A stretch of DNA of 64,000 bases from Candidatus Heimdallarchaeota archaeon B3_Heim (GTDB lineage Archaea > Asgardarchaeota > Heimdallarchaeia > Hodarchaeales > Hodarchaeaceae), in NCBI GenBank assembly GCA_003144275.1, contig NJBF01000012.1:1-64000 (forward strand), written 5' to 3'. The notes below the pieces were generated by a model that worked only from the letters and a program-made list of their open reading frames with translations, ran no database searches and was not told where the DNA came from. Of the stretch, positions 8,729-17,414 are shown in pieces. The first letter of the stretch is position 1. Each line of letters begins with the position of its first letter. Made by a program: the position numbers and the translations under genes.

Positions 8729-9856
8729 TCAGGACGCTGTTTCTGGTTTTGCTTTTTCAAGATACATATCGATTACAGCCAAACACGCCCCAAGAACAGC
8801 TCCGATGGCATCCCAAACCAAATCTTTAGGGGCGTCGAGTATTTCATCAATGAAATGACCAAGGTTTAGAAGGGCATTTGTGATCCACTCGAAAATTTCC
8901 CATGCAAGTCCTAAACTAATCATAAAGGCAATCGCTACAACAATACCAAACAATTTTGCTGATGTACTTTCGGCTCCATAATTTGCAAACTGATCAGTTA
9001 CGATGTAGACAATTAGCATGGTGATAGCTGCACTCGTTAAACCATGTGCTATTTTATCAAAAGCAATCCAAGAGTTAATATCAGTAAAACCTGTTCCCCA
9101 TTGACCTTTGCCATAGAGCTCGTAGGGCAAGTGTCCGACTGCATGGAAAATACTTACGCCGATTAAAAGTACCAGGAAAGCAGTTCGGTCTAATGCGAAT
9201 GAAACAAAATCCTCAGCAAATTGTTTTCCAGGCCTTAGGCGAACATAAATCACATAGATGAACAATATTAGGATTGCAGTATCTTGAATAACGGCAAATC
9301 CTCCATAAGTTGATAACGCTGGAAGATCTTCAACAGGGACAGTAGGATAATAGGCTTGCAAATTTGGCTCTCTCAAAAAATACAGGGGACCATCATCGGG
9401 GTACGTCAAGAGGTTGAAAAACCAAATAATACCAAAAATCACTGATCCTACGAACAAGATAAAGAAGTTTCTATCTGTAACAAGGTTGGTTTTTATTGCT
9501 TCAGTAATAGTCTGTTCAAATCGTCGAGGTACACGTAAATGAGGATCCAAGAGAGTATTGATGAAACCATATACCACCAGTACCAAACCCACTAAAAAAA
9601 TAACCCATCCAATGACTATACCTACATCTCCTACGAATTGCATTGTTTTAACACGATTTACATCACTCGTCCAATCTGGACGTAAATCTATGGGAAGTTT
9701 CAACTCTGGAGGATAGCGCATTTGAACGAAAAATTGTAACATTAATAATGAAATGAATATAAGAATCAATCCCATCCCTAGTATTCGTAATTTCAATCGT
9801 CTCTTCTTTACTTCGACTTCACTTAGTTCATCCAAGTTTTCTGTAATCCTCTTCAC
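8729..9856 (-). CDS. polytopic membrane protein with DUF2238/VanZ-like C-terminal region
   Basis: 375 residues and roughly nine helices. The N-terminus starts with a charged stretch (ELSEVEVKKRRLKLR) before the first helix. The C-terminal 130 residues carry FDKIAHGL, GLAWEIFEW and KDLVWDAIGAVLG, matching the signature of the smaller protein at 6890-7345. These polar residues inside helices look like an active or ion-binding site, and the motif set resembles DUF2238 (YjdF) and VanZ proteins. Function unknown. Its 3' end is about 70 bases from the MFS start, on the same strand. Confidence 0.6.
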   Translation of the reverse strand: MKRITENLDELSEVEVKKRRLKLRILGMGLILIFISLLMLQFFVQMRYPPELKLPIDLRPDWTSDVNRVKTMQFVGDVGIVIGWVIFLVGLVLVVYGFINTLLDPHLRVPRRFEQTITEAIKTNLVTDRNFFILFVGSVIFGIIWFFNLLTYPDDGPLYFLREPNLQAYYPTVPVEDLPALSTYGGFAVIQDTAILILFIYVIYVRLRPGKQFAEDFVSFALDRTAFLVLLIGVSIFHAVGHLPYELYGKGQWGTGFTDINSWIAFDKIAHGLTSAAITMLIVYIVTDQFANYGAESTSAKLFGIVVAIAFMISLGLAWEIFEWITNALLNLGHFIDEILDAPKDLVWDAIGAVLGACLAVIDMYLEKAKPETAS

Positions 9857-10182
9857 GTCCTAATGAAAATATTGCTTCATGCGATAGTATTTTACCTGTA
9901 TTAAAGTTTTAGCATAATTCAAATTTCCTCTAATTTGTGAAAATTAAAATTCTAGACCTGCAAATGTGAAATGGTCTCAATATAGACTTCTTTGCATATC
10001 TTTGCTATGATACGTATCTCTCTAGAAATTTACGTCGGATACACAAAAAGAAGCAGAAAATTCCTTCATGGAACATCTTCTCTGTAAATACATTGTAATA
10101 ACAGATTTTCACTTTTACGGATTCCGAATCATGTATTTAAAGAAGTACTAGTGAATCATCTTCATTGAGGTTAAAATGGTGA
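9857..10182. other. intergenic region, divergent promoters
   Basis: 326 bases without a convincing gene; the longest frames are under 30 codons and lack ribosome sites. It must hold the promoters of the divergent membrane-protein and cysteine-synthase genes. Confidence 0.5.
10120..10142 (+). promoter_or_regulatory. palindrome plus TATA box before cysteine synthase
   Basis: GATTC-C-GAATC (10120-10130) is a perfect palindrome directly followed by a TATA-like TATTTAAAG (10134-10142). The spacing to the ATG at 10183 fits a short leader. A regulator binding next to the TATA/BRE would control cysteine synthase; this is inference. Confidence 0.35.
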
Positions 10183-11148
10183 ATGGTGACTATTTTTGTT
10201 GAGAATTATTCTCCTCCACATTATACTTTAGAGAAGCATAAACATCCGCCTGCATTTCATTATGTTGGGAATACCCCTCTTATTGAACTGGTTAATCTAC
10301 CAGAATTAGCAGTATTTCCAGATGTGCGAGTCTTTGCCAAGCTGGAAATGTTCAATTTTGGGGGAAGTGTTAAGGATCGTATTGCACTTTATATGCTTGA
10401 AGAGCTAAAATCTTCAGGGAAACTGAATGGGAGATGTGTAATTGAACCGACTTCCGGTAATACTGGAATTGGACTAGCTTGGGTGGGCAGACTTTTGGGT
10501 ATTGATATTACTCTTGTCATCCCTGACTCTATGAGCCAAGAACGCTTGGATATTTTACGTTCCTATCGTGCACGGATTATCTCGACTCCAGGAGAAGAAG
10601 GTATGGATGGTGCTATTCGAAAAGCTCGTGAAATGGCCCAAAAATTTTCTAAGGAGTATGTAATGCTAGATCAATTCAATAATGACACGAATTGGAAAAC
10701 CCATTATTGTACAACTGGTCCCGAGATATGGGCACAATCTCATGGCAATGTAGATTATTTGTTTGCTGGTTTAGGAACAGGTGGTACCATCATTGGAATT
10801 AGCAGATTCTTAAAAGAACAGAATCCAAATCTTAAAGTCTATGGAGTAGAACCTACCTTAACTGGTAGTATTCCTGGGTTGAAAAACACGAATGCTGTTA
10901 AGGAAGTACCTGGGATTCTTCGTCGTGAGGAGTTAGATGGTATTTTTCAAATAATGGAAAAGGACGCAAATAATATGACTCGTCGGCTCGCATCAGAATC
11001 TTCCTTATTAGTAGGTCCGAGTTCAGGCGCTGTTTTACATGGTATTCTTACATGGTTAAAGACAGAGCAGAATATCAAGGGAACCATAGTTACTGTGTTT
11101 CCCGATTCTGGCCAGAAATATTTGAGTAAAGGAGTATTTGGGCATTAA
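10183..11148 (+). CDS. cysteine synthase family PLP enzyme
   Basis: A fold-type II PLP enzyme. YVGNTPLIEL opens the domain, K64 in FGGSVKDR is the Schiff-base lysine, EPTSGNTGIGLA binds the substrate carboxylate, and GLGTGGTI holds the PLP phosphate. SSGAVL near the C-terminus completes the pocket. The best match is cysteine synthase (O-acetylserine or O-phosphoserine sulfhydrylase); cystathionine beta-synthase is less likely because the protein is short (321) and has no CBS pair. The acyl donor cannot be read from sequence. GAGG lies 12 bases before the ATG. Its stop overlaps that of the convergent LEA-2 gene by 4 bases. Confidence 0.85.
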   Translation: MVTIFVENYSPPHYTLEKHKHPPAFHYVGNTPLIELVNLPELAVFPDVRVFAKLEMFNFGGSVKDRIALYMLEELKSSGKLNGRCVIEPTSGNTGIGLAWVGRLLGIDITLVIPDSMSQERLDILRSYRARIISTPGEEGMDGAIRKAREMAQKFSKEYVMLDQFNNDTNWKTHYCTTGPEIWAQSHGNVDYLFAGLGTGGTIIGISRFLKEQNPNLKVYGVEPTLTGSIPGLKNTNAVKEVPGILRREELDGIFQIMEKDANNMTRRLASESSLLVGPSSGAVLHGILTWLKTEQNIKGTIVTVFPDSGQKYLSKGVFGH

Positions 11149-11696
11149 ATTACTCTCATGAATGAGATAATATCCGTTGTTAAAGTAATTCTTGAGTTAA
11201 TTTCAATTGTGGAATACACGGTGTAAAAGAGAGCTGGTGCACTCAGTTTTAACTTACCAGTTATGTTCACTGATATCTCTCCATCGTATACTAGATCTGT
11301 CCCAAAAAGGAAATATGTAACCCAATTTACACCGACTAGATAAAAAGTTGAATTAAAAACCATCGATTCAATCTTCTTTTCCAAAATGATTTTAGGTATA
11401 CATACAAATCCCATCTTAGTTGTACCATACAGAATAGAAAAATTAGTTTCTGCAGTAGTTATTTCTATATTATGTGGGTTAGAAACCGAAGCGTTGACGG
11501 TAATATTCGCACCTTTTACGCTATAGTCTAGAATTTCTATTGAATTGATATTAGTTTCAGTTGCATTGAGTTGCCTTTTGACTTCGTAATCAAACCAGGC
11601 CTGAATGAAAATCATACTAAAAATTAAGCTACTTATCAGGAGGAAACTCGCTGTGATAAGGATCCGTTTCTGGCTTGAATAAAGAAATTTTAACAA
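11145..11696 (-). CDS. membrane-anchored LEA type 2-like protein
   Basis: One N-terminal membrane helix (about 12-34) is followed by a beta-rich outside domain. The stretch SIEILDYSVKGANITVNASV, then NPHNIEI, has the look of the LEA-2 / water-stress immunoglobulin-like fold, known in plants, archaea and yeast Tag1. The start is TTG; an in-frame GTG three codons upstream is an alternative. The role is unknown, possibly surface or desiccation related. It is convergent with cysteine synthase (4-base overlap at the stops), which is geometry only and says nothing about function. Confidence 0.55.
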   Translation of the reverse strand: MLKFLYSSQKRILITASFLLISSLIFSMIFIQAWFDYEVKRQLNATETNINSIEILDYSVKGANITVNASVSNPHNIEITTAETNFSILYGTTKMGFVCIPKIILEKKIESMVFNSTFYLVGVNWVTYFLFGTDLVYDGEISVNITGKLKLSAPALFYTVYSTIEINSRITLTTDIISFMRVI

Positions 11697-11869
11697 ACTG
11701 ATTCACATATCCAATTTCACACAATAATATTCATTATAATCTCGATACAAAAAAAGGTTTACTTACTCAAAATCTAACATTTCATCTTTTTACGTCAAAA
11801 TCATCGTAATTCTTATAGAAATAATTTTCTAAACTCCTCTTAAATGTACTAGATAAGAAGTGGATACGT

Positions 11870-12304
11870 TTGAGTGAAAAATTAACCGTAGAGAAAACTA
11901 TCATGATAGAAGCAACAACTTCGACTGTTTGGGATGCATTAACTAATCCTGAAATTACCAAACAGTATTTCCTGAACTGTGAAGCAATTTCTGATTGGAA
12001 CACAGGTGATCCTATCATATACAAAATGATCTCAGATGGTAAAGAAGTTATTCCCGTTAAAGGAGTAATCTTAAGACAAAAAAGTGAAAAGTTATTGGAA
12101 TATACTTGCTTTGCTCCTGAATTTGAGAAAGATATCTCTAAACATACAAAAGTGACCTAATTGCTGAGTAAAACGAATACTGGTACAAAACTAGTTGTTT
12201 CACAAGGGGAGTTCAACACCAAGGAACAATTTAGGCATACTGACGAAAATTGGGATGTTGTTCTAAATGGATTGAAAATTCTTCTAGAAAAAAAGAATGA
12301 TTAG
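11870..12304 (+). pseudogene. AHSA1/SRPBCC-family gene interrupted by an in-frame TAA
   Basis: The first part (TTG start, 96 codons) is the N-terminal two thirds of an Aha1-C-terminal-like (AHSA1, START/SRPBCC) domain: IMIEATTSTVWDALTNPE and later LLEYTCFAPE. A TAA at 12158-12160 ends it just after KVT. The same frame continues without a gap through GTKLVVSQGEF and ENWDVVLNGLKILLEK to a TAG at 12302-12304, which is the missing C-terminal strand and helix. Total length would be 144 residues, the usual family size. The codon at the stop is normally Tyr in this family, one base from TAA. So this is a fresh nonsense mutation, a read error, or a readthrough site. Confidence 0.75.
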
Positions 12305-12325
12305 AAACTAACCTTGGTGAGAGAT

Positions 12326-13729
12326 TCATTTCCTTGGTGATATCATCTGAGAAGGGTCAAGTGCTGCATCGATCTCTTCTTCGGATAAAACCTTTCGTGC
12401 GAGTAATACTTCTTTCAATGTTTTATTGGTATTATAAGCTTCATGAGCGACTGCTGCAGCCTTTTCATATCCAATTAAGGGAGTAAGCCCTGTAATGAGC
12501 ATGAGATTTTGTTCTAAATCTTCTTTAATCCTTGTTTCATTTACAGCTAAACCTGAAATGCAATTCTTTGCAAAGTTTCGTGACACATTAGATAACAATT
12601 GAATTGACTGCAATAAATTGTAGATCATTATTGGCTTAAACACGTTAAGTTCGAAATTGCCCTGAGAACCAGCAAATCCGATAGCGACATCATTTCCAAT
12701 AACTTGAGCGACAACTTGAGTAACAGATTCGGACTGAGTGGGATTAACTTTTCCTGGCATAATGGAAGATCCAGGTTCATTAATTGGTAATATTAGTTCT
12801 CCTAAACCATTCATTGGTCCAGAACCTAACCAACGTATATCATTCGCAATCTTCATTAAACTAACGGCAACTACACGTAATAAACCACTCGTTTCAACAA
12901 TAGCATCGTGTGCGGCCAATCCTTCAAACTTATTGTCCCCCGTAATAAAATGTATTTCTGTAAATTTAGCTATTTCACTCGCAACACGTTTAGCAAACTC
13001 TGGATGTGTATTTAACCCTGTTCCCACAGCAGTTCCTCCGAGAGCAAGTTCATAGAGATGGGGTAGGGCATTCTCCACTCGTTTTATCCCCTTCTCGATC
13101 TGAGTGACATAACCAGAGAATACCTGGCCAAACGTAATTGGGGTTGCATCTTGGAGATGTGTTCGTCCAGTCTTTACTATATCTCGGAATTCTTCTTGTT
13201 TCCTTTTTAAGGCATCTTTCAGCATCTTAAGCGACGGAATAAGAGAAAAAAGTATGAGATTAACTGCAGATATATGCATAGCTGTAGGAATAACATCATT
13301 AGATGATTGAGATCGATTTACATGGTCATTAGGATGAACTGGTCTATTTGATCCAACAACACCTCCCATAATCTCATTGGCGCGATTAGCGATTACTTCA
13401 TTGATGTTCATGTTGGTTTGGGTTCCAGATCCTGTTTGAAAAATCATCAATGGAAATTGATCTGAAAAATTACCATCTATTACCTCTTGTGCTGCTTTAA
13501 TAATAGATTGAGCAATTTCTGAGGTTATTAACCCAAGATCTTTATTTACTTCAGCACATGCTCTTTTTACAATTCCTAACGCTCGAATAAATTCTTGGGG
13601 GAACGGAATGTGAGCTGATGATTCAAATGGGAAATTCTCAATGGAGCGCTGGGTTTGAGCTCCCCAATAACTTCCCTTAGGTACTCTGACCTCTCCTAAA
13701 CTATCTTTCTCAATACGAAATTCGGTCAT
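12326..13729 (-). CDS. fumC: class II fumarate hydratase
   Basis: Interconverts fumarate and malate. The signature GSSIMPGKVNP is present, together with TGSGTQTNMNINEVIANRA and the GRTHLQDATP block, all diagnostic of the fumarase branch of the superfamily (aspartase and argininosuccinate lyase differ in these blocks). The length of 467 is typical for class II, the iron-free type. It is the last gene of a minus-strand operon after the flavoprotein and iron-sulfur subunits of succinate dehydrogenase/fumarate reductase, so the operon covers two successive steps of the C4-dicarboxylate pathway. Confidence 0.93.
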   Translation of the reverse strand: MTEFRIEKDSLGEVRVPKGSYWGAQTQRSIENFPFESSAHIPFPQEFIRALGIVKRACAEVNKDLGLITSEIAQSIIKAAQEVIDGNFSDQFPLMIFQTGSGTQTNMNINEVIANRANEIMGGVVGSNRPVHPNDHVNRSQSSNDVIPTAMHISAVNLILFSLIPSLKMLKDALKRKQEEFRDIVKTGRTHLQDATPITFGQVFSGYVTQIEKGIKRVENALPHLYELALGGTAVGTGLNTHPEFAKRVASEIAKFTEIHFITGDNKFEGLAAHDAIVETSGLLRVVAVSLMKIANDIRWLGSGPMNGLGELILPINEPGSSIMPGKVNPTQSESVTQVVAQVIGNDVAIGFAGSQGNFELNVFKPIMIYNLLQSIQLLSNVSRNFAKNCISGLAVNETRIKEDLEQNLMLITGLTPLIGYEKAAAVAHEAYNTNKTLKEVLLARKVLSEEEIDAALDPSQMISPRK

Positions 13730-13782
13730 TTATAACCCTCATTAATTGTTCATAGGAAGAAATCGACTCCTTGTTGAGATAT

Positions 13783-14547
13783 TTACGGAGTCAAATGCTG
13801 TTTCCGAATATTACCAATAGCTGTTCCAGGTTTTACTCCTTTGGGACATACTCTATTACATACGAAATGTTTTTCACATGCTGGTACTGCATTGCTTTTG
13901 GACACACGTTCCACAATACTACGTCGATGTTTTTCATCTACACGAGTATCAGCTATGAAACGATACGCTTTTGCCAAAGCTGTTGGACCAAGATAATGTG
14001 GATCAGTGGCGTTCACTGGGCAAGTCCAGCAGATCCCACATAAGATGCAGTAGACAAGATGTTCTATGGATCGAGCATCTTCAGGTGCTTGTAATGATTC
14101 AGGTTGAACATCGTTATACTCCCGTGCAAAGTAAGGTTGAACCTCCTCATAAAACTTCCAGAAAGGTTCCATTTCTACAACCAAATCCTTAATTACATTC
14201 ATATTTGGTAAAGGTTCAATAAGAATTTCTGTTTCTTCATTCCAATCGGATGGAACTTCTCCAAAGGTTAGTTCAGGAAGTTTGGGAGGTTTCTTTGTAG
14301 ATTTCACTGCAGCTACTTGTGTTCTACATGCTAGTTGGGGAAATTTATCAATAGTGATACCGCAAGATCCGCAAATAGCCCCTCTGCAAGCATAACGAAA
14401 TGCAAAACTTGAATCCAAGTAATCTTGAATATAAAATAATGCATCTAAAATACTCATTCCAGGTTTCAGAGGAATTTCATATCGTTCGTAGCGGGGGGTT
14501 TCTTCTGGATTTTTTCTAAATACCAAAAACTTCTGATTGATTACCAT
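13783..14547 (-). CDS. sdhB: succinate dehydrogenase/fumarate reductase iron-sulfur subunit
   Basis: Electron-transfer subunit. The N-terminal plant-type ferredoxin domain has CRGAICGSC plus a later Cys for the [2Fe-2S] centre; the C-terminal domain has CILCGICWTCP and CEKHFVCNRVCPKG for the [4Fe-4S] and [3Fe-4S] centres. One oddity: the first C-terminal motif reads CxxCxxCxxCP, one residue shorter than the usual CxxCxxCxxxCP. I moved the start to the ATG at 14547 because GGTGA directly follows the flavoprotein stop and sits 6 bases before it; an upstream start would overlap the previous gene by 26 bases. No membrane-anchor gene lies next to it. Confidence 0.9.
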   Translation of the reverse strand: MVINQKFLVFRKNPEETPRYERYEIPLKPGMSILDALFYIQDYLDSSFAFRYACRGAICGSCGITIDKFPQLACRTQVAAVKSTKKPPKLPELTFGEVPSDWNEETEILIEPLPNMNVIKDLVVEMEPFWKFYEEVQPYFAREYNDVQPESLQAPEDARSIEHLVYCILCGICWTCPVNATDPHYLGPTALAKAYRFIADTRVDEKHRRSIVERVSKSNAVPACEKHFVCNRVCPKGVKPGTAIGNIRKQHLTP

Positions 14548-14557
14548 TTTCTTCACC

Positions 14558-16306
14558 TTAATATTCCCTCGGTTTAGGCTCAAAAATACCCAGTTTTACT
14601 GGTTTTGTGAGCATTTCAAGATCCCCAGTATCATTTCGGATCACCATTGAGTGGACTAGATACTCCTCATCGTTTCGAGTAGGATAATCGGTACGAAAAT
14701 GTGCTCCACGGCTTTCTTTTCTCCACAGAGAGGCGAAAGCAGTTACTTCCGCTATATCAATCATATTCCGAAGTTCCAATGTACGGATCAATCCATAGTT
14801 AAACTTCCTATCCGCTGACGAAGTTATCTTAGAAAGCTGGACATTCTCAAATTCTTTCTGAAGACTCTTTAAATCATCAACAGCAAGTTGTAGTTCAGAT
14901 TCAGTCCGAAAAACAAAAGCATTCCGACTTAAAGTTTCACCCATAGCTTCTCGAATTTCCACTGGTTTTTTACCAGAATTTGCTTCCCATTTCTTAAACA
15001 AAGATTGAATTTTATCCAACATAGACTTTTCTGCAGCAATTATCTTTTCTTGCGAAGGACGCGAAGGTAGTCCACGCTCTAACATCTTTCGACCGACATA
15101 TCTTCCAAAAACAGCTGTCTCTAGTAAACTATTCCCCCCCAAACGATTTGCGCCATGAACAGAGACACAGGCATTTTCTCCTACCGCCCATAAGCCATTA
15201 AGAGAAGTTTCACAAAAATCACCCTCATATTTTGTACCAATGCCGCCCATACTATAATGGTGTCCTGCATGAACTGGTACTGGTTTTTCTATAGAATCTA
15301 CACCTGCAAAATCTATCGCAATATCTCTTATCCCTGGTAAACGCTCTTTTATCCGCTCAGCCCCTAAATGAGTTAAATCTAAATGAACATACGCGTTTTC
15401 AAATCCTCTACCTTCATTTATTTCCGTAGTAATTGCTCGTGCTACGATATCTCGAGGCGCGAGTTCTTTCGCTTCAGGAGCGATTTTCAACATAAAACGT
15501 TCCTTTTGGTTATTAAAGAGAAGTCCACCTTCACCTCGCGCACCTTCACTCATTAAAATACCTGATCCATATAGACAGGTGGGATGAAATTGGACAAATT
15601 CACAATCCTGCATAGGAACATTCGCACGAAACGCTGCACCAACACCATCACCAGTACAGATAATTGCATTAGTACTAGCCTCAAAAATACGCCCAAAACC
15701 ACCTGTGGCTAAAATAACGTAAGGAGCACGGAATATAACTAATTCTCCTGTGGTCATGTCAAGTGTAAGCGCACCTGTAACTTGTTTATCAACAGAAATC
15801 AAATCGATTAGGAAAAATTCATCACAAAAGGTCACTCCTTGTCTCACACACTGTTCATACAGAGTATGGAGAAGAGCATGACCAGTACGATCCGCAGCAT
15901 AGCAAGTTCTCGGAGAACCTGCACCTCCAAACGGCCTTTGAGCGATTTTTCCATCCTCAAACCGTGAAAATGGAGCACCCATACTTTCGAATTCGACCAC
16001 AATTTTGGGGGCTTCTTTTGTCATGAACATTACAACATCTTGATCTGCAAGGTAATCACTACCTTTTACTGTATCAAATGCGTGTTTTACAGGGTTATCT
16101 TCCTCTCCATCAGGATGATTTCCTAAAGCAGCATTAATTCCACCTTGTGCGGCCCCTGAGTGGCTTCTTACTGGTACAACTTTACTCACCAATGCAACTT
16201 TCCACTTTTTAGAAAGTTCTAAGCCAGCCCGTAACCCACTAAGTCCTCCTCCGACTATCAACGCGTCAAATTCTTTTACACTCAAAGAATATCCTTCCAA
16301 ATTCAA
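14558..16306 (-). CDS. sdhA: succinate dehydrogenase/fumarate reductase flavoprotein subunit
   Basis: Catalytic subunit with covalently bound FAD. It shows GGGLSGLRAGLELS (dinucleotide fold), SHSGAAQGGINAA around the FAD-linking His, FVQFHPTCLYGSGILMSEGA and HHYSMGGI in the dicarboxylate pocket. The length of 582 matches SdhA/FrdA. It is the first gene of sdhA-sdhB-fumC. The direction (succinate oxidation or fumarate reduction) cannot be told from the sequence. The gene before it is the divergent rubrerythrin, so no sdhC/sdhD lies at either end of this operon. Confidence 0.93.
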   Translation of the reverse strand: MNLEGYSLSVKEFDALIVGGGLSGLRAGLELSKKWKVALVSKVVPVRSHSGAAQGGINAALGNHPDGEEDNPVKHAFDTVKGSDYLADQDVVMFMTKEAPKIVVEFESMGAPFSRFEDGKIAQRPFGGAGSPRTCYAADRTGHALLHTLYEQCVRQGVTFCDEFFLIDLISVDKQVTGALTLDMTTGELVIFRAPYVILATGGFGRIFEASTNAIICTGDGVGAAFRANVPMQDCEFVQFHPTCLYGSGILMSEGARGEGGLLFNNQKERFMLKIAPEAKELAPRDIVARAITTEINEGRGFENAYVHLDLTHLGAERIKERLPGIRDIAIDFAGVDSIEKPVPVHAGHHYSMGGIGTKYEGDFCETSLNGLWAVGENACVSVHGANRLGGNSLLETAVFGRYVGRKMLERGLPSRPSQEKIIAAEKSMLDKIQSLFKKWEANSGKKPVEIREAMGETLSRNAFVFRTESELQLAVDDLKSLQKEFENVQLSKITSSADRKFNYGLIRTLELRNMIDIAEVTAFASLWRKESRGAHFRTDYPTRNDEEYLVHSMVIRNDTGDLEMLTKPVKLGIFEPKPREY

Positions 16307-16545
16307 CTAATACTTAATAGACACTTCTATCATTCACAGCTATAATATATTTTTTCATTGAGAAGAAGGTAGAATTACTTTTTCTGTTAAGATTTCAAAA
16401 AACTTCTACGAAAATCGGTTTCTTCCGTATTTAAAGCATCTCCATATCTAGAATTAACAATAATTAGGTCTAGGTTGACTTACGAACCATAAGATAAATA
16501 AATAACATATAAGCTAATTCCATTTACTAATAGGAGTTGATACTT

Positions 16546-17049
16546 ATGGGTAATAGTGAAAAAAACCTTATGGCGGCTTTCGCGGGTGAGAGTCAAGCCA
16601 ATCGTAAATATTTAGCTTATGCTAAACAAGCGGATAAAGATGGACTTCCCCAAATAGGACGAGTTTTTCGAGCAGCAGCTGCGGCTGAAACCGTGCATGC
16701 ACATGCCCATTTTCGGACTGTCGGTGGTGTAAAATCTACTATTGAAAATGTTAAAGATGCTATAGCTGGTGAACATTATGAATTCACAACTATGTATCCA
16801 GAATTTCTCGCAGAAGCTCAGAAAGAAGGCAATAAACGTGCTGAACGAAGCTTTGATCTAGCTAATCAGGTCGAAAAAATTCATCACGAGTTGTATTCCA
16901 AAGCTTTGGAAGCAGCTGAAGCAGGCAAAGATTTAACTGCAGTTAAAATGTTTGTCTGCAATGTATGTGGATACACCGTTGAAGGTGAGGCTCCAGAAGT
17001 CTGTCCCATTTGCGGCGCTGTTCACGACAAATTCTTTGAGGTAGAGTGA
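16546..17049 (+). CDS. rubrerythrin
   Basis: A ferritin-like diiron domain (ESQANRKYLAYA; AAAAETVHAHAHF; then VEKIHHELYSKAL) is followed by a C-terminal rubredoxin-type iron site with two CxxC pairs (CNVCGY and CPICGA). This is the classical peroxide-reducing rubrerythrin layout, 167 residues. I chose the ATG at 16546 because AGGAG at 16532-16536 is 9 bases upstream; the earlier TTG at 16537 touches that site. After the stop comes a T-rich stretch that can end transcription. Oxygen/peroxide defence fits an anaerobe or microaerophile. Confidence 0.93.
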   Translation: MGNSEKNLMAAFAGESQANRKYLAYAKQADKDGLPQIGRVFRAAAAAETVHAHAHFRTVGGVKSTIENVKDAIAGEHYEFTTMYPEFLAEAQKEGNKRAERSFDLANQVEKIHHELYSKALEAAEAGKDLTAVKMFVCNVCGYTVEGEAPEVCPICGAVHDKFFEVE

Positions 17050-17414
17050 ATTAGTATCTTTCTCTACTCTCTTTTTATTTCCTTTTACCGATATTCTGTT
17101 CCTAGATTTGGTAAATTTCGACAATTTTTTCTATTTTAGCAATTTGGCAAATGTAACACATACGCAATTTAATTATTGAGATAGCTCATTCGTGAGTATC
17201 TATCTCTGTTTAAAGAAAAGCTCAGGGCTAGTTGCAGTTCTCAATTCTAGACGTGTGAAAAATAACTAAAGTTTTTTTAAACCATGGAAAATTTATAAAT
17301 GAGAAATAGAATAGATATGAAAGCTAATAGGAAGAGAGCCCGATTAAAAGCAAATGTGTTCAATACCTACAACATCATACCTTCAATAATTTTGTTTGGT
17401 TAGTCGTTTTAGGT
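17050..17414. other. intergenic region with a possible displaced signal-peptide start
   Basis: 365 bases. The first 60 are T-rich and can end the rubrerythrin transcript. Near the right end, an ATG at 17317 opens a frame (stop at 17400-17402) with a basic N-terminus, MKANRKRARLKANVF. In the frame of the next gene the same DNA (from 17331, no start codon) reads NNFVWLVVLG and continues into its hydrophobic N-terminus. Together they would form a normal signal peptide if one frame change were present. Confidence 0.4.

Noticed and set aside
12158..12160. Recoding of the AHSA1 stop as pyrrolysine or selenocysteine
   Set aside because: The stop is TAA; pyrrolysine uses TAG and selenocysteine TGA, so a nonsense change or read error fits better.
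12738..13055. Open frame of 105 codons opposite fumC
   Set aside because: It is antisense to a well-supported gene and its translation shows no family; a shadow frame.
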